This document shows positions 1 to 11,059 of a stretch of 64,000 nt of DNA, in pieces (positions within the stretch are counted from its first letter, which is position 1; each line of letters begins with the position of its first letter). This DNA is from Patella vulgata (lineage: Eukaryota > Mollusca > Gastropoda > Patellidae), in NCBI RefSeq assembly GCF_932274485.2, contig NC_065880.2, forward strand, positions 7,479,695 through 7,543,694. Reading direction: 5' to 3'. The notes under the pieces are model-generated. The model ran no database searches and was not told the DNA's origin. It saw only the letters and a program-made list of their open reading frames with translations. Made by a program: the position numbers and the translations under genes.

Positions 1-130
1 TTGTTGTCTACAGAATGTTCAAAAATAAACTTCTGGGTATCTCCACCATCAAAACCTGGTTTTAGCTTAATACAGATCGAACTGTGGGATAAACTGTCCA
101 ATATAAATTCACTGGGTACATCTGGTACAG
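1..130 (-). CDS. Gene A exon 10: start of fibronectin type III domain (partial)
   Basis: Acceptor TTGTTTAG at 131-138, then CTGTACCAG. Nearly identical to the first third of the FN3 exon of gene D (41761-41890), including the LKPGFDGGD segment. The rest of the exon lies outside the window. Confidence 0.75.
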
Positions 131-3100
131 CTAAACAATAAAATCAACAAAATTTATTTATTGTTATTACTATTAGCTGCAAGATGATCACGAATTTACT
201 GTCTGAATAAACAATCTATTTTGCACAAGGATCTTCAAAAATAAATTCAACAACATATTACACATTACACAACACAGTTTATGTTGCCGTGCCAGATTCA
301 GTATCTTTATATGAAGAAATATTTTACATATAATCTTTTAGAGGTATTTATTAACTGGAAAGAGCAGTGCACATACGTATTTGTGATATGCTACCTATAC
401 TTACACTGTGTAGTGAGTGTTATGGTTAATATAATATGGTCGATATCATTGGAAATGTTGACTTTATAATCTCCATAAAAGTCAGATGAATTGATCTTAA
501 CATTTAAAGTTGACATAAATATATTAGTAGAATTAATAATATCTTCTTGTTGATATCGTCCATCGTTTATATTAATAGGTTTGTCCAGTCTATACCATGT
601 AAATGTTGGTTGAGGATAGGCCAATATACTGACAGATAGTTGAACTGTTTCAGATACATTACCAACAACTGTCATAACGGGTTTAACATACGGGTATTGA
701 CGAAGAGAACCTAGTAATGAAATAGAAGTTAACAACGTAATATTGTTGAAATAGTATTTCTCCTAGGATTATACTGAAATGTATTTTGAGTACTAGATTT
801 TTATTATTTCAAACATGGAAGGCTGGATGGCCGAATGGTTAGCGCGCGCTGTATCATAAAGTCTGTCATAGAGTCAACTAGCGCGGTTTCGATTCCCTGG
901 GTGTATGTGACAAGGAGTAGGGTCGCCTGTCCAAGCTGGTGGGTTTTCTCCGGGTCCTCCGGTTTCCTCCCACTACTACATACCCCTACGCGCAAGCGAA
1001 TTACTAAAACAAAATTGAATCATATGTTAGTCCTGAAATGACCTAATTTGTGTCGAGTGGATGTAAACCCCCTCTCTCTCTCTCCCTCTTTCTCTCTCTC
1101 TCTCTATCTCTCGCACGATTCACAATCCAGCTACATGTACATACATGATTTTACTTATCATTAATTATTAAATTCACTATAAACTTACATCTTATATTTA
1201 CATCCTGTGATAAATTGGTAACAGTTGTCTGTATGTGACTATTAACAGCTGTACATGTATATATTCCTGTATCTAGACAATCAGATGTAGCTTTATAATA
1301 ATTGATAGAATTGGTGGTTAGTTCTTTAGTGCTACTATCTGGTGTAGACCATGTCATGTTGGCTATAGGGTTACTATTGGTAGAACACGACAAGTTAAAC
1401 GACTGACCTTCATCTACGTCAGTTTTATCAGATTGAATGATGACTGGATCCAGATCTGTGGATTATAATAGAAAAGCTGGATCTGAATTTAGAAAGTTAA
1501 TTCTGAACTATTGTTATATAAAACTGTGATAATCACCCAATGAAACACAGGACAGAGAAGTAGGGCGGTGATTTTTTTAAATCAAATGTCATCATTCTCT
1601 GTAGCTTGTAATTCAGAAACTCCTTAATATGTAGCTCTGTCATGTTAATGTCTGAACACAACTGTGTAGCAAAAATAGTTAGAACGTCTGGATTTGTTTT
1701 TCGGATATGGCACCATAATAGAATAGTTAACTCTTGGCATTTCTCAATTTGCTAGGGCTAGGGACAGTATAATGAAATAGTTAACCGATAGAACGTCTCC
1801 AAGATTGTTACCTGTTCGAACTACTCAATTTGTTAAAGATAGGACAAACTTAATAAAAGATTCATTTAAATAGTTACTTACATCGTACATCAACCTGCAC
1901 AGTTTTACTATCTGTTTTAATCAGTTGATTACCATTAGTAGGTTGTAATACTGTAATAGCTGTACAGTTATATACACCAGATTGATTTCTGTTGATATTA
2001 TTTATAACTAAATCTTTATTATTAGATACTACACGTCCATCTGGACCATACCATTTAATAGTTGATACAGGATTAGAATCAACTGTACAGGTTACAGTTA
2101 GACTATTTGATTCTTCTATAACAACAGATTCACTTGATAAATATACTATTGGTCCATCTGAAATGTACATTTGAACATGATCATGGAAGTTAAATCTTCA
2201 AATATGACAGGATATGGCGTACAGTCGCTTGACTTGAACATACGAATATGTGCCCCATGCTACTAACCGACTTTATAAGGTTCTTCGATAATCAAGATGT
2301 TTTGTGTACATCTAGTTAGCAATTAATACTAGTCAATATTTAATTCAGTCTATTCTTGCATAGCAATCAAAGTAAACAGCAATTGAATGCAAAACAAAAC
2401 AGACAAGAACGATGCTTTAAAAGATACTTACATAAAACATAAATTGTTGTTTGGTTTGTACCTGTACCTGTCTGTTGTATATCAGGTGATGTAGGTATCA
2501 TGATATTAGTAGCTGTACATCTATAAACACCTGTCTGATTCCTCTTTATATCAGGTATAGTTAATGTAGAACCAGTAGAACTATATCCACCAGGTCCAGT
2601 CCATCTATAACTAGTAACAAGAGGGTTACCTGAACAAGTTATAGTTAATCCAGTAGATTCTAGTATTTTATATATAGATGGCGTGGACACAGTAGGTGGA
2701 TATAAAACATCAACTTGTACAGATGTAGATGTTCCTGTTCCAACTCCATTATTAGCTGTACATGTATACTGTCCAGCATGTGATCTCTGTACTGACGTCA
2801 GACGGAATACAGATGACCTTTGACCTGTAATACTGACACCATCTTTACTCCAGGTAAAACTGGTAGGTTGTGGATCAGAATCATCAACAGTACAGGTTAA
2901 AGTTAGTTGATTACCTTGTATTATTTTATACGGACTGGTTGATGGTTCTATATATACTGTAGGTGGATCTGGAATAGATCAAAGGTTAAAATCAGTTAAT
3001 TACCTTCTAGTATTCTATACGGGCTGGTTAATAGTTCTATCTGTTGATAGATCTGTAATAGTTTCGATATACAGGAAAATCATGAAAGGAGTAATGATAT

Positions 3101-6100
3101 ATTATTGAATATAAACTCCTAACATTAGAGAATAGAATAGTTTATATAGGCAAAGTTAAATATTTGTGTTACTCTGTAACTCTATAATGTCTCATGTTGT
3201 GATCGAAAAAATGTGGGTACAGAGACATACAGACTTTGACGAATTATCTGCGTATTTCATGTACCAAAAAGAGCATATTCAAATCATTGGAACTGCATTG
3301 ACTAAGGTGTACATCGCTTGAAGATATAATATTAAGACTCAAAAGATATTTTATGGCTGCTAAGTTGTTGTAATCTACCAAAACTGCGGACTGATCTCCA
3401 TAAAATTCATTACAGAAATTTATTGAAATATATAACTATTGTTTTATGTTTACGTGTGCAATGCTAGTTAAATGTGCTTTAACTGTAATATGAAAATTTC
3501 ATAATATCGACATACTGTTTTCAAAATCTTTACTTGATTTATGCAATAGCAGACACATGACACCATCTCAAAGATATTCTGATTGAATGATTGCCTGATT
3601 CGATTCTGTCTAACGTCTTATAAATCAATATGATGACATTATCATTTCGTGGCCAATTGATGCACATAATATTAAGTACTTTATTTCTCAAATTCGATTA
3701 TAAAAATTAAAATGCTAAAATACATAAGCCTTCATCGTCTACGTTCAGTATTTTCTGTTTTAATGTACCACATGTGCCCTAACTATATTCAATATGCCTC
3801 GATTCTATTGAAAACTAAAGCCTTTCTTAATTGACTTAAAGGTATTTAGTTTTAAACTACCTGTTTTTTTTTATACATTTCACCGATGTGGTTACTTGTA
3901 TGTATAGTTAAATTTTACTTCATGAATCTTGCTGGCATTACACAATGGTTTCTCTGGGTTATATTCCTGATTGTTTTCAACCTACATCTTATATTTCATT
4001 ATAACTTACATCATATATATTATTATAACTTACATATTATATATTATAATAACTTACATCATATATATTATTATAACTTACATATTATATATTATTATAA
4101 CTTACATCTTATATATTATTATATCTACATCTTATATATTATCATAACTTACATCTTATATATTATTATAACTTACATCTTATAGATTATCATAACATAT
4201 TATACATTATTATATGAAAGTTGTAAGTTATAATACTATATACATCTTATATATTATTATAACTTACAACTTTCATATTATTACAACTTACATCTTACAT
4301 ATCATTATAATTTACATTATATATGTTATTTAACCGATAGAACGTCTCCAAAATTGTTACCTGTTCGAACTTCTCAATTTGTTACAGATAGGACAAACTT
4401 AATAAAATATTCATTTAATTATCTACTTACATCGTACATCAACGAGTACAGTTTTACTGTCTGTTTTAATCAGCTGATTGCCATTAGTAGGTTGTAAATC
4501 TGTAATAGCTGTACAGTTATAAATACCAGACTGGTTTCTGTTGATATTATTTATAACTAAATCTTTCACGACCATCTGGACCATACCATGTAATAGTTGA
4601 TACAGGATTAGAATCAACTGTACAAGTCAATGTTAGACGATTTGGTTCTTCTACAACAACAGTCTCACTCAATACAGATACTATTGGTCCATCTGAAATG
4701 TAGATTTGAACATGAAGGTAAATCTTCAGATATGACAGGATATGGTGTATAGTCGCTTGGGTTGAGCATACGAATATGCCCCATGCTACTAAGCGAGTTT
4801 ATAAGATTCTTCGATAATCATAATGTTTTGTGTACATCTAGTTAGCTATTAATACTAGTCAATATTTAATCCAGACTATTTTTGCATCGCGATCAAAGCA
4901 ACATAAAACACCAATCGTTTGAATACAAAAACATCAGACAAGAAAGAGGTTTTAAAAGATACTTACATAAAACATCAATTGTTGTTTGACTTGTACCTGT
5001 ACCTGTTTGTTGTATATTAGTAGATGTAGGTATCATGGTATTAGTAGCTGTACACGTATAAACACCTGTCTGACTCCTCTTTATATCAGTTATACGTAAT
5101 GTAGCACCAGTAGAACTATATCCACCAGGTCCAGTCCATCTATAACTAGCAGTAGGGTTACCAGGGATACTGCTACAAGTTATAGTTAACTCACTAGATT
5201 CTAGTATTTTATATATAGATGGTGTGGACACAGTAGGTGGATATAAAACATCAACTTGTACAGATGTAGATGTTCCTGTTCCAACTACATTATTAGCAGT
5301 ACATGTATACTGTCCAGCTTGTGATCTCTGTACTGACGTCAGACGGAATACAGATGACCTTTGACCTGTAATACTGCCACCATCTTTACTCCAGGTAAAA
5401 CTGGTAGGTTGTGGATTAGAATCATCAACAGTACAGGTTAAAATCAGTTGATTACCTTCTATTATTTTATACGGACTGGTTGATGGATCTGCATGTACTG
5501 TTGGTGGATCTGAAATAGATAACAGTTAACTTAGTTTAGAACCAACTATTATAATATGAGGACTTGTTGATGTTTCTACATGTACCCTGGGTGGATCTGG
5601 AATAGATAACAGGTTAAAATCAGTTGATTACCTATTGTTTTATAAGCACTGGTTGATGGTTCTACATGTACTGTTTGTAGATCTATAATAGTTTCGATAT
5701 ACAAGAAAATCATGAGAGGGGAAATTGAGGAACTAAAAGTATTATTGAATATAAACTCCTAACATTAGCGAATATGAATATTCGTTTTACTCTGTAACTA
5801 TAAATTCCCATTTCGTGACCAAACAGTTATGGGTATCGATACAAATAGACTTTGGTCGAATTATCTACGTATTCCATGTACAAAGTTAGGGCATATTCAA
5901 ATAATTGGAACTGCATAGGTTAAGGTGTACGTGGTTTTAAGATATAATGTTAAGACTCAAAGGACGTTTTATGGCTGCTAGGTTGTTATAAATCTACCAA
6001 AACTCAGGATCATTTCTGAATTTGGTTGAAATATACAGCTATTGTTTTATGTTTACGTGTGCAATGCTAGTTAATTGTGCTTAAAGTGGTATATGGAAGC

Positions 6101-9100
6101 TACATAATATAGATATACTGATTTTAAAATCCCCACTTGCATTTTACTAAACCAGACACATGACAACATCTCATAGATAATCTGATTGAATAATTTCCTG
6201 ATTCCGTTCTGTCTGACATCTTATAAATTAATATGATGACACTAGATTTCATAGCCAGTTGATGCACATACTATAATGTACTGTATTTCTCGAATTCGAT
6301 TATAAAAATTGAAATGCAAAAATACATAAGCCTTCGTCGTCTACGTTCAGTATTTTTCTTTTTTAGTTTATTAACTTACATATTATATATTAATATAACT
6401 TACATATTATATATTCATATAACTTACATCTTATATATTATTACAAGTTGCATTTTATATATTATTATAGCTTCATCTTATATATTAATATATCTTGCAT
6501 CTTATATATTATAATATCTACATCTTATATATTATTATAACTTACATAGTATATATTATTATAACTTACATCTTATATATTATCATAACTTACATCTTAT
6601 ATATTATTATAAATTATATATTATTATAACTTACATCTTATATATAATTATAACTTGCAACGTATTTTATATATTATTATAGCTTACATTTTATATATTA
6701 TTATAGCTTACATTTTATATATTATTATAGCTTACAGCTTATATATTAATATATCTTACATCTTATATATTATTATAGCTAGATCTTATATATTATTATA
6801 ACTTACATCGTATATTATTATATAATCTTATATATTAAATTATTATATCTTACATCTTATATATTATTGTAGCTACATCTTATATATTATTATAAATTAT
6901 ATATTATTATAAATTATATATTATTATATCTTACATGTTATATATAATTATAACTTGCAACTTATATATTACATATTATATATTTATATAACTTACATCT
7001 TATATATTGTTACATTTTATATATTATTATAGCTTACATTTTATATATTATTATAGCGTACATCTTATATATTAATATATCTTACATCTTATATATTATT
7101 ATATCTACATCTTATATATTATTATAACTTACATAGTATATATTATTATAACTTACATCTTATATATTATCATAACTTACATCTTATATATTATTATAAA
7201 TTATATATTATTATAACTTACATCTTATATATAATTATAACTTACATCTTATATATAATTATAACTTGCAACTTATATTTTATATATTATTACTACCCAC
7301 ATCTTCTATATTATAATAAATTATATTTTATTATACCTTATATATTATTATAACTTACATTGTATATCAAGAGTGATATAATCTGTTGTACCAGTACCAC
7401 ACTGATTGGTAGCTGAACAGTAGAGTTTTTTATTATTTAGTTGTTTGGTACTAGTTAACTGTAAGATACTAGCTGTTGCACCATTTGTAACACCAGTAGT
7501 CTGTCCTGGTAGTACATTATCTGTTGAATCTATATACCATGTGAATGACACTGTTGAATCTATAGTTCCGGTATAACACGTGACTTCTGTTACCATACCA
7601 TCAGTAAATAATAATCCACCTTTATCTTTGATTGTGGCTGTTACTCGAGCTAAAATAGAATACAATGTAAGGCTCCAGTTCAATAAAGGGACTATCCCGA
7701 TTCGAAAATAAAAGTACGTATCAAATTTAAGCGCCAAACTATAGACGAATAGTGTATTTACCTTGTCTCGAAATCTCAAGTAAAAATATTGAGTCGTCTG
7801 GATGTGAACGTCAAAACTGCTTATCCGGACACGAAACCGGTTTAAGATTTCGGGTCAATTTCACAAATATTAAGTTAGTTGCTCGGTCCAGAGAATTTTA
7901 AGGGATTTTGATACAAAATTTAGCAGTTTTATTCTCCAAATAATTATCGGTATTGGCCTTTTAATGCTCATCTTAATGATTAAAACAATATATATAGATT
8001 TAGACATGCCTCTATTTGAATTTTCGCTCACCTGAAATCGAAAGATATGCACTTCCCGTTTTCTCACCTGAAATCAAAAGATGTGCAGTGCCCGTATCCT
8101 CAATGCTCTGACTTGCACTGCCCGTGCCACTAAAGCTTCCACCTGTACACTGCCAGTTTCCCCCGTCTCTTAGAGTTGATGCACTGTTGATGTATACATA
8201 ACTTTTACCAGCATTAAAATCAACGGTAATATTATAACCAGATGAAATCCATTCATTATTTCGTTTCCATTTAATAGAATTTGGTCGATTATCATTTGAT
8301 AGTTTAACCGTACATGTTAAAGTAACTGATGCACCTTCACATACAGCAGACTTATCTATATCGACTGTAACCTCACCTATAAATATAAAATAGTGCATAG
8401 CAGAATATTGCAGAAAAACTAACTGCGTGACAAACGAGGCTATCAAACGAATACAATGTAGACAATACTGTTTGGAGACGAACAATACTTTCACTGTTTT
8501 TAATACCTTAAATCACTGTCCAAAGCTTTAGAGAAGACCCCAGATTAAACGAAGGGCTGTCATGTTGCTGTACTTGGGATATATTTGATTGAACGGGAAG
8601 AATAGACACACTCCTTCAAAAGCTGTCGAAAGCTTTAGGGAAGACCCAAGATTAAACGAAGGGCTGTCATGTTGCTGTACTTGGATAGATTTGATTGAAC
8701 GGGAAGAATAGACACACTCCTTCAAAATCTCAGATGTAGAAGCCAATCCAGCAATGGCCAGAGAGGGATTTCTTGAGCCATTGCTTCAGGAATATATAAT
8801 AGAACATGTTAATCTAAACTGATATCACCTACAAATATACCAATAAGATGTGCTTTCTCAATGGCCTTAAAAATACTAAAGATAAAATGGGGGTTTAACG
8901 TCCAATCAAAACAAAATGGGTCATTTCAGTATTTACATATGGTTTAATTCTATTTTCAAGATTTCTCTTGTTCGGGAGAGTCTTTAGCTTCGGGGGGGGG
9001 GGGGGGGCGGACGACCTGCAGAAAACCCACGGGGATGGACAGGTGACGGTACTTCTTGATACGTACACGCGGGGAATCGCCTCTAGATTTAAGGACCAGG

Positions 9101-9343
9101 CATACACATGTACATATACACAACACATTCATTATGATATGAATTTGATTCCGGGTACATTAATTTCTATATTTGATTTAACTGAATATCTAAGTTGCAT
9201 ATCTTACATGGATAAATAACCCGATTGAGGTAACCTTTTTACTGCCAATTCCATATCAATTCGTAAAAATACGTAGTAAACAACTTACCTCTATACATAA
9301 AAACAAAAACAACCAGCACAATAAAAACTGTTGAGCGATGCAT
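1..9343 (-). CDS. Gene A: Ig/FN3 receptor, 3' end outside window
   Basis: Multi-exon gene read from 9343 down to the window edge. Exons in transcript order: 9289-9343 (signal peptide), 8068-8376 or 8032-8376 (Ig), 7359-7649 (Ig), 4967-5509 (two Ig), 4431-4692 (Ig, frame broken), 2432-2968 (two Ig), 1882-2157 (Ig), 1189-1455 (Ig), 405-710 (Ig without cysteines), 1-130 (start of FN3). Internal exons start after AG and end before GT in phase 1-1; each except 4431-4692 has a length divisible by three. Order matches genes D and E, so a membrane exon and tyrosine-motif tail should follow below position 1. The block 1782-4330 is repeated at 4332-7100, which doubles the two-Ig plus Ig module. A phase 1-1 exon can be skipped without frame loss, so the 14-nt deletion in 4431-4692 need not kill the gene. 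Role as a cell-surface receptor is inferred from domains. Confidence 0.8.
405..710 (-). CDS. Gene A exon 9: Ig-like domain lacking both canonical cysteines
   Basis: 306 nt opening GSLRQYPYVKP. The Ig Trp is kept in FTWYRLDK and the F-strand in YGDYKVNI, but the B-strand and F-strand cysteines are both replaced (LSVSI, YKVNI). The same loss is seen in gene D (42104-42412), so it predates the A/D split. Confidence 0.75.
819..1113 (+). mobile_element. tRNA-derived SINE, family 1
   Basis: A box in TGGCCGAATGGTTAG, B box in GGTTTCGATTCCC, then the conserved core TGGGTTTTCTCCGGG and CCTCCGGTTTCCTCCCA, and a (CT)n-rich tail. The core resembles the one I remember from MetaSINE-type elements; family name not certain. 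Lies in an intron of gene A. Confidence 0.75.
1189..1455 (-). CDS. Gene A exon 8: Ig domain
   Basis: 267 nt from ATCTGGATCC to AGAT|GTAAG. Reads LDPVIIQSDKTDVDEG, then LSCSTNSNP, MTWSTPDS and YTCTAVN, giving the Cys-Trp-Cys pattern of an Ig domain. The only close counterpart here is 42810-43073 in gene D; E, B and C lack it. Confidence 0.78.
1882..2157 (-). CDS. Gene A exon 7: Ig domain (WYGPDGR type)
   Basis: Opens GPIVYLSSESVV; Cys in TVTCTVDSNP, Trp in IKWYGPDGR, Cys in YNCTAI, followed by QPTNGNQ. 276 nt. N-glycosylation type sites NRN and NCT are present. Counterparts: 15689-15964 (B), 43382-43657 (D), 54840-55118 (E). Confidence 0.8.
2432..2968 (-). CDS. Gene A exon 6: two fused Ig domains (downstream copy)
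   Basis: Read codon by codon from the acceptor at 2968 to the donor at 2432 without a stop, 537 nt. First Ig begins PPTVYIEPSTSPYKIIQG; second begins after VLYPPTVSTPSIYK and keeps ITCSG, YRWTGPGG and YRCTATN. A partial copy of its 5' end plus acceptor lies at 2982-3050. Confidence 0.78.
2982..3050 (-). pseudogene. Relic of double-Ig exon 5' end (gene A)
   Basis: Matches the first 60 nt of exon 2432-2968 plus its acceptor (TCTGTAATAG side), with no following exon body. Confidence 0.55.
3975..4330 (-). repeat. 24-bp splice-donor minisatellite, gene A (orphan copy)
   Basis: Same repeat but with no Ig exon at its upper end; it stops at 4330, exactly where the duplicated 2.5-kb block begins again. 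Best read as an array left behind by unequal exchange. Confidence 0.75.
4431..4692 (-). pseudogene. Gene A exon 5: Ig exon with 14-nt deletion
   Basis: Copy of the Ig exon at 1882-2157, with splice sites kept. Relative to 1882-2157 (276 nt) and 15689-15964 it lacks 14 nt after the WYGPDGR segment, making it 262 nt. Reading from the acceptor reaches a TAA within a few codons of the deletion. The downstream half stays open in another frame. Because flanking introns are phase 1, skipping the exon would restore the transcript. Confidence 0.75.
4967..5509 (-). CDS. Gene A exon 4: two fused Ig domains (upstream copy)
   Basis: 543 nt with no internal stop. First Ig: Cys in LTCTVDDSNP, Trp in FTWSKDGG, Cys in YTCTANN; second Ig: Cys in TITCSS, Trp in SYRWTGPGG, Cys in YTCTATN. 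The two domains meet at VLYPPTV, the residue pattern produced elsewhere by splicing, so this is a fused exon. It is the duplicate of 2432-2968, with six extra in-frame bases. Confidence 0.75.
5521..5690 (-). pseudogene. Two relics of double-Ig exon 5' end (gene A)
   Basis: Two successive partial copies, about 5521-5600 and 5612-5685, each with the PSTSPYKI-coding stretch and an acceptor-like TTCCAG or TATTATAG. Confidence 0.55.
6370..7359 (-). repeat. 24-bp splice-donor minisatellite, gene A (exon side)
   Basis: About 990 bp of diverged units next to the donor of exon 7359-7649. Many units read AGCTTACAT or lack the GTAAG core, and a higher-order repeat is visible (6480-6660 resembles 7070-7260). 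Confidence 0.8.
7359..7649 (-). CDS. Gene A exon 3: Ig domain (donor-array exon)
   Basis: Reads TATIKDKGGLLFTDGMVT, first Cys in EVTCYTG, Trp in FTWYID, second Cys in KLYCSATN with an extra Cys in NQCG. It ends DIQ at a GTAAGTTAT donor that is the first unit of the 24-bp donor-like array continuing below 7359. 291 nt, same as the counterparts in C, D and E. Confidence 0.78.
8032..8376 (-). CDS. Gene A exon 2: Ig domain with two alternative donors
   Basis: Begins EVTVDIDKSAVCEG after a TTTATAG acceptor; B-strand Cys in LTCTV, Trp in IKWKR, second Cys in NWQC. Two GGTGAG donors end the exon at 8068 or 8032, exactly 36 nt apart and in the same phase, created by a tandem copy of the exon end. 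The longer form adds 12 residues of the type TGSAYLSISG. Gene C has only one of the two donors. Confidence 0.75.
8524..8740 (+). repeat. 107-bp tandem duplication in gene A intron 1
   Basis: GAAGGGCTGTCATGTTGCTG occurs at 8551 and 8658; two copies, nearly identical. Confidence 0.75.
8885..9110 (-). mobile_element. SINE family 1, minus strand, partial
   Basis: Reverse complement of the core (AAAACCCACGGGGATGGAC) and a GGTTTAACGTCC end. A G-run of about 16 lies inside at 8991-9007. Confidence 0.65.
9289..9343 (-). CDS. Gene A exon 1: signal peptide
   Basis: Starts at an ATG and reads MHRSTVFIVLVVFVFMYR, a short N-region followed by a hydrophobic stretch, then ends in phase 1 at G|GTAAGT. The same 55-nt exon, with the same donor position, opens genes B, C, D and E, which fixes the start codon. 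A conserved block lies about 40-90 bp upstream (9382-9430). Confidence 0.8.
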
Positions 9344-9379
9344 ACTACTTAAGCCGATAAATATATTATACCTGCTTCT

Positions 9380-9435
9380 CTTTTGTTGATACTGTACAGG
9401 CCCTACCGTGTCGAAATTCACTATACAACTATTTT
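9380..9435 (-). promoter_or_regulatory. Conserved upstream block, gene A
   Basis: A block shared by all five genes at the same distance upstream of the signal exon, built around TTTCG(T/C)CATG and GTGTCAACAA on the minus strand. Gene A's copy is the most diverged (GAATTTCGACACGG, CAGTATCAACAAAAG). Could hold the promoter or 5' UTR; no transcript data to decide. Confidence 0.4.
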
Positions 9436-9671
9436 AAATTCATAACTGAACAATAAATGTGACTAAATACAGCAATCTATAGCTGTAATACATTTTTATA
9501 TCATATAATAGCACGTTACGAGTAGCGTGCCCATCGCTCAAAGATGCAAAATACCGTTTAGGAGGGGAACGTGAGGGGATGAGGTGGATTTTAAACATAT
9601 ATTTCATAACTATATATGTTTCATACATTTGTTGCTAAAATATAAAAAATACCGCTCTGTATATAATCATA

Positions 9672-9735
9672 TCCTGTCTTCATTAGCCCAGTAGTTGCAG
9701 AAGAGTAGGACGTTAAACCCGATTGTATTTATTAA
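9672..9735 (+). mobile_element. SINE family 2 3' fragment
   Basis: TGTCTTCATTAGCCCAG, then AGTAGGACGTTAAACCCG. 5'-truncated. Confidence 0.5.
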
Positions 9736-10194
9736 TATAACCACAGGACATCGATTGGATTATGCTAAATCAACATTATTATTAGTAAACTACTCTATGT
9801 ACAGTTATAATGTATTTTACATTTAGTGTTGATGTCGAGCATAGCGGGAAAATACTTTTTAAAAATATTAGCATGTTTATAAACCAGTTATTTTGCGTTT
9901 AATTGCATTGTACTGTAGACCTTTCTGGGATATTTGTTATTATTTACCGATTGCCCTAAAAACATAAAAACTGCGTCAAAAACACATATTTAATTCCCTA
10001 GGGGCTTAAATATATTTTAAAGAAAGCATGATTAATCATGATGTATTCAGAACTTTGAGGTATAACAACGTTTAAAAGATTCCACAAACTAAGAACGGAC
10101 ACTAACTATGGTAGCTACTATCAGCAATTGATAAGATATTTTGTCTTACTAGTCCGGCAGAACTATGGCTGAACCTGGAAATACAAAGTTTTTT

Positions 10195-10450
10195 ATGATC
10201 GATTTTAGTAGCCTAGGGTGTCCTCTTTCAGAATCTGCCGGGTGAAACTCGGTCACCCTTGAGCGTTTTGAGAAATTCAAGATGGCGTCCAAGACTGCCG
10301 CCACATCAAATAATCCCCTATAGCTTCCATAGTATTTATTCTAGGATGTTAATTTTGTTATCTAACCGTATGTTTCTGGGGTCAAGGAATAGAGTGAAAT
10401 CATTTATTATGTTGTCGAGTGATTAGATGATAGTACAATATGGCCCTTTA
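10195..10450 (+). repeat. Dispersed repeat, copy 1
   Basis: Words CTAACCGTATGTTTCTGGGG, GTCAAGGAATA and GTGATTAGATGAT recur inverted at 19735-19930. Class unknown. Confidence 0.5.
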
Positions 10451-10609
10451 ACCCGTTAGCGGCGGTTCTCGGCGATTATTTCACCAACCAATGATTTCAA
10501 AGGAAATAGGCAGTGCAATTACAGATATCATAATCTAATAAATAAACAATACCATATATGATGATCACTCTGAACCATTTTCCCTAATTGTCGTACGTTA
10601 TATAAGCAG

Positions 10610-10900
10610 GAGTTTGCTGACAGTTAGGTAGACGACTAAAGACGACTAGAGACGAGCGGGGTCGGAGAGACCGGCCTATGGACTCACCCGAGTTCAGCCG
10701 CTGCCTTGACAGAGGGGCAGAATGGTGGATTTAATATAGTTATATGTGTTCCTGTCGTAGTCTAGTTCCTGTATAGTTTGTTCACGTAGTTTTGTTGTAT
10801 GTATGTAACTGAAGCTGTTTTATATACCTGATTTAAATAAGTCCTATATTTACTAAACCGATCTCTGTTATTACTAAGATAGTGTTTCATAGATCAGAAA
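10610..10900 (+). repeat. Dispersed repeat with TATA-like start
   Basis: The stretch GTGTTCCTGTCGTAG...TTGTTGTATGTATGTAACTG matches the minus strand at 63710-63800. A TTATATAAGCAGG precedes it. Could be a solo terminal repeat of a retroelement, but no partner or coding part is visible. Confidence 0.35.
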
Positions 10901-11059
10901 TTTCATACTGTCTCCATATACACGTAATGGTGATCCCCAATTAGTAAAAGTATGTAAATACGAATAGGACCAAAGAAATATATCCATAGAGGAAGAATTA
11001 TAGGACGTTAACCACATTTTATGTATTTGTAATTTTCAAGCTCAATAGGCCAAATCGTT

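Larger units (their letters stand above)
1782..7100. repeat. 2.5-kb tandem duplication inside gene A
   Basis: 1782-4330 and 4332-7100 align through introns and exons: both begin TAACCGATAGAACGTCTCC, hold the Ig exon, the spacer with TATGACAGGATATGG, the double-Ig exon, relic exon ends, and then the 24-bp array. Adds three Ig domains to gene A. Upper end is uncertain because it lies in the array. Confidence 0.75.

Noticed and set aside
835-880. True tRNA gene
   Set aside because: A and B boxes are present but the segment continues into a SINE core and CT tail, and no cloverleaf can be closed.
3886-4185. Tyr/Ile/His-rich frame, also 6314-6514, 16315-16587 and 45243-45500
   Set aside because: Translation of the 24-bp donor minisatellite on the wrong strand.
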